Assembly (NCBI GenBank): GCA_946479205.1
Contig: CAMLFJ010000007.1
Span: 1-18,605 of the forward strand
Direction of reading: 5' to 3'
DNA from: an uncultured bacterium
GTDB lineage: Bacteria > Methylomirabilota > Methylomirabilia > Rokubacteriales > CSP1-6
Length of the DNA stretch: 18,605 bases
The notes under the pieces were generated by a model that was given only the letters and a program-made list of their open reading frames with translations, did not search any database and was not told the origin of the DNA. Numbering within the stretch: the stretch's first letter is position 1; every line of letters starts with the position of its first letter. Below, in pieces: positions 18,204 through 18,605 of the stretch. The translations under genes and the position numbers were made by a program.

Positions 18204-18605
18204 CTAGAAGGGCTGGGCCTCCGGGCGCTTGGCGAGGCGCTCGAAGGAGGCGTATTCGGGGATGAACGTGACCTGGACCTTGCCGGTGGGCCCGTTGCGC
18301 TGCTTGCCGATGATCACGTCGGCCACTCCGCTCGCGTCCTCGGACTGCAGGCCGTAGCGCTCGGGGCGATAGAGGAAGAGGATCACATCGGCGTCCTGCT
18401 CCAGCGCGCCCGACTCGCGCAGATCCGAGAGCTGCGGCTCCTTGCGCTCGCGAGTCTCCACCGCGCGGGAGAGCTGGGACAGCGCCACCACCGGCACGTG
18501 CAGCTCCTTGGCGAGGGCCTTGAGCGAGCGGGAGATGTCCGAGATCTCCTGCTGGCGGTTCTCCTGCTGGTGGCGTCCCCGCATGAGCTGGAGATAGTCG
18601 ATGAC
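18204..18605 (-). CDS. dnaB: Replicative DNA helicase DnaB, C-terminal part (5' end outside window)
   Basis: About 133 C-terminal residues of the RecA-like helicase domain. It enters at Walker B VIDYLQLM, followed by [30 protein letters not shown], the [31 protein letters not shown] block with the arginine-finger region, and [21 protein letters not shown]. The frame is open at the right edge. DnaB unwinds the replication fork. It is unusual that dnaB is followed after eight bases by a sigma-54 activator, which suggests co-transcription. No intein signature is visible in the part shown. Confidence 0.95.
   Translation of the reverse strand, partial: VIDYLQLMRGRHQQENRQQEISDISRSLKALAKELHVPVVALSQLSRAVETRERKEPQLSDLRESGALEQDADVILFLYRPERYGLQSEDASGVADVIIGKQRNGPTGKVQVTFIPEYASFERLAKRPEAQPF

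Noticed and set aside
1..18605. CRISPR arrays, tRNA genes, insertion sequences or phage genes
   Set aside because: No regularly spaced repeats, cloverleaf sequences, transposase or integrase motifs, or structural phage proteins were seen on either strand.

Overview
This is a GC-rich bacterial window, probably chromosomal, from an uncultured soil- or sediment-type lineage. High GC, dense overlapping minus-strand operons, an F420-type PPOX oxidoreductase, frequent GTG starts and sigma-54 regulation would suit Candidatus Rokubacteria/Methylomirabilota. That placement is an inference from gene content; there is no rRNA or other phylogenetic marker to confirm it. Nothing marks the window as plasmid or phage.

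Layout. 1-444: the 3' end of an uncharacterised gene. 441-1397: two paralogous cold-shock genes (plus strand), each with its own sigma-70-like promoter, a long 5' leader of four stacked hairpins whose first is a terminator-like hairpin with a U-tract, and a strong downstream terminator. 1398-1807: a gene-free, hairpin-dense block with a three-way-junction element ending in a T7 tract on the minus strand, and a segment resembling the 3' end of 16S rRNA (anti-Shine-Dalgarno) that can pair with a nearby SD-like copy. 1808-3332: comEA-like secreted HhH protein, a 165-aa orphan and a small membrane/coiled-coil protein (all minus). 3526-8988: a tightly packed minus-strand operon (small ORF, DUF971, 14-TM MFS exporter, 176-aa orphan, PPOX/F420 oxidoreductase, ABC-F ATPase, HNH nuclease), mostly joined by 1-4 bp overlaps. 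9064-13736: two tandem KimA-type potassium importers overlapping by ATGA, followed by a GNAT acetyltransferase. 13820-14391: tatA and a small membrane protein. 14476-15208 (plus): a possible 31-aa ORF and a DedA-family protein. 15261-16607 (minus): a compact isocitrate-lyase-superfamily enzyme preceded by two tandem small Cys-rich proteins with identical cysteine spacing. 16843-18605 (minus): a sigma-54 activator with an N-terminal Rossmann domain, downstream of the 3' end of dnaB.

How it fits together. The most system-like part is the right end. A Rossmann-fold (probably NAD(H)-sensing) sigma-54 activator is followed by a perfect 14-bp dyad, then a near-consensus -24/-12 promoter, then two Cys-rich Zn-ribbon proteins and a lyase. 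I infer a redox- or carbon-responsive regulon. At the left end, the paired csp leaders have the same four-hairpin architecture with different sequences, as expected of a conserved RNA regulator (attenuator or thermosensor) of cold-shock genes.
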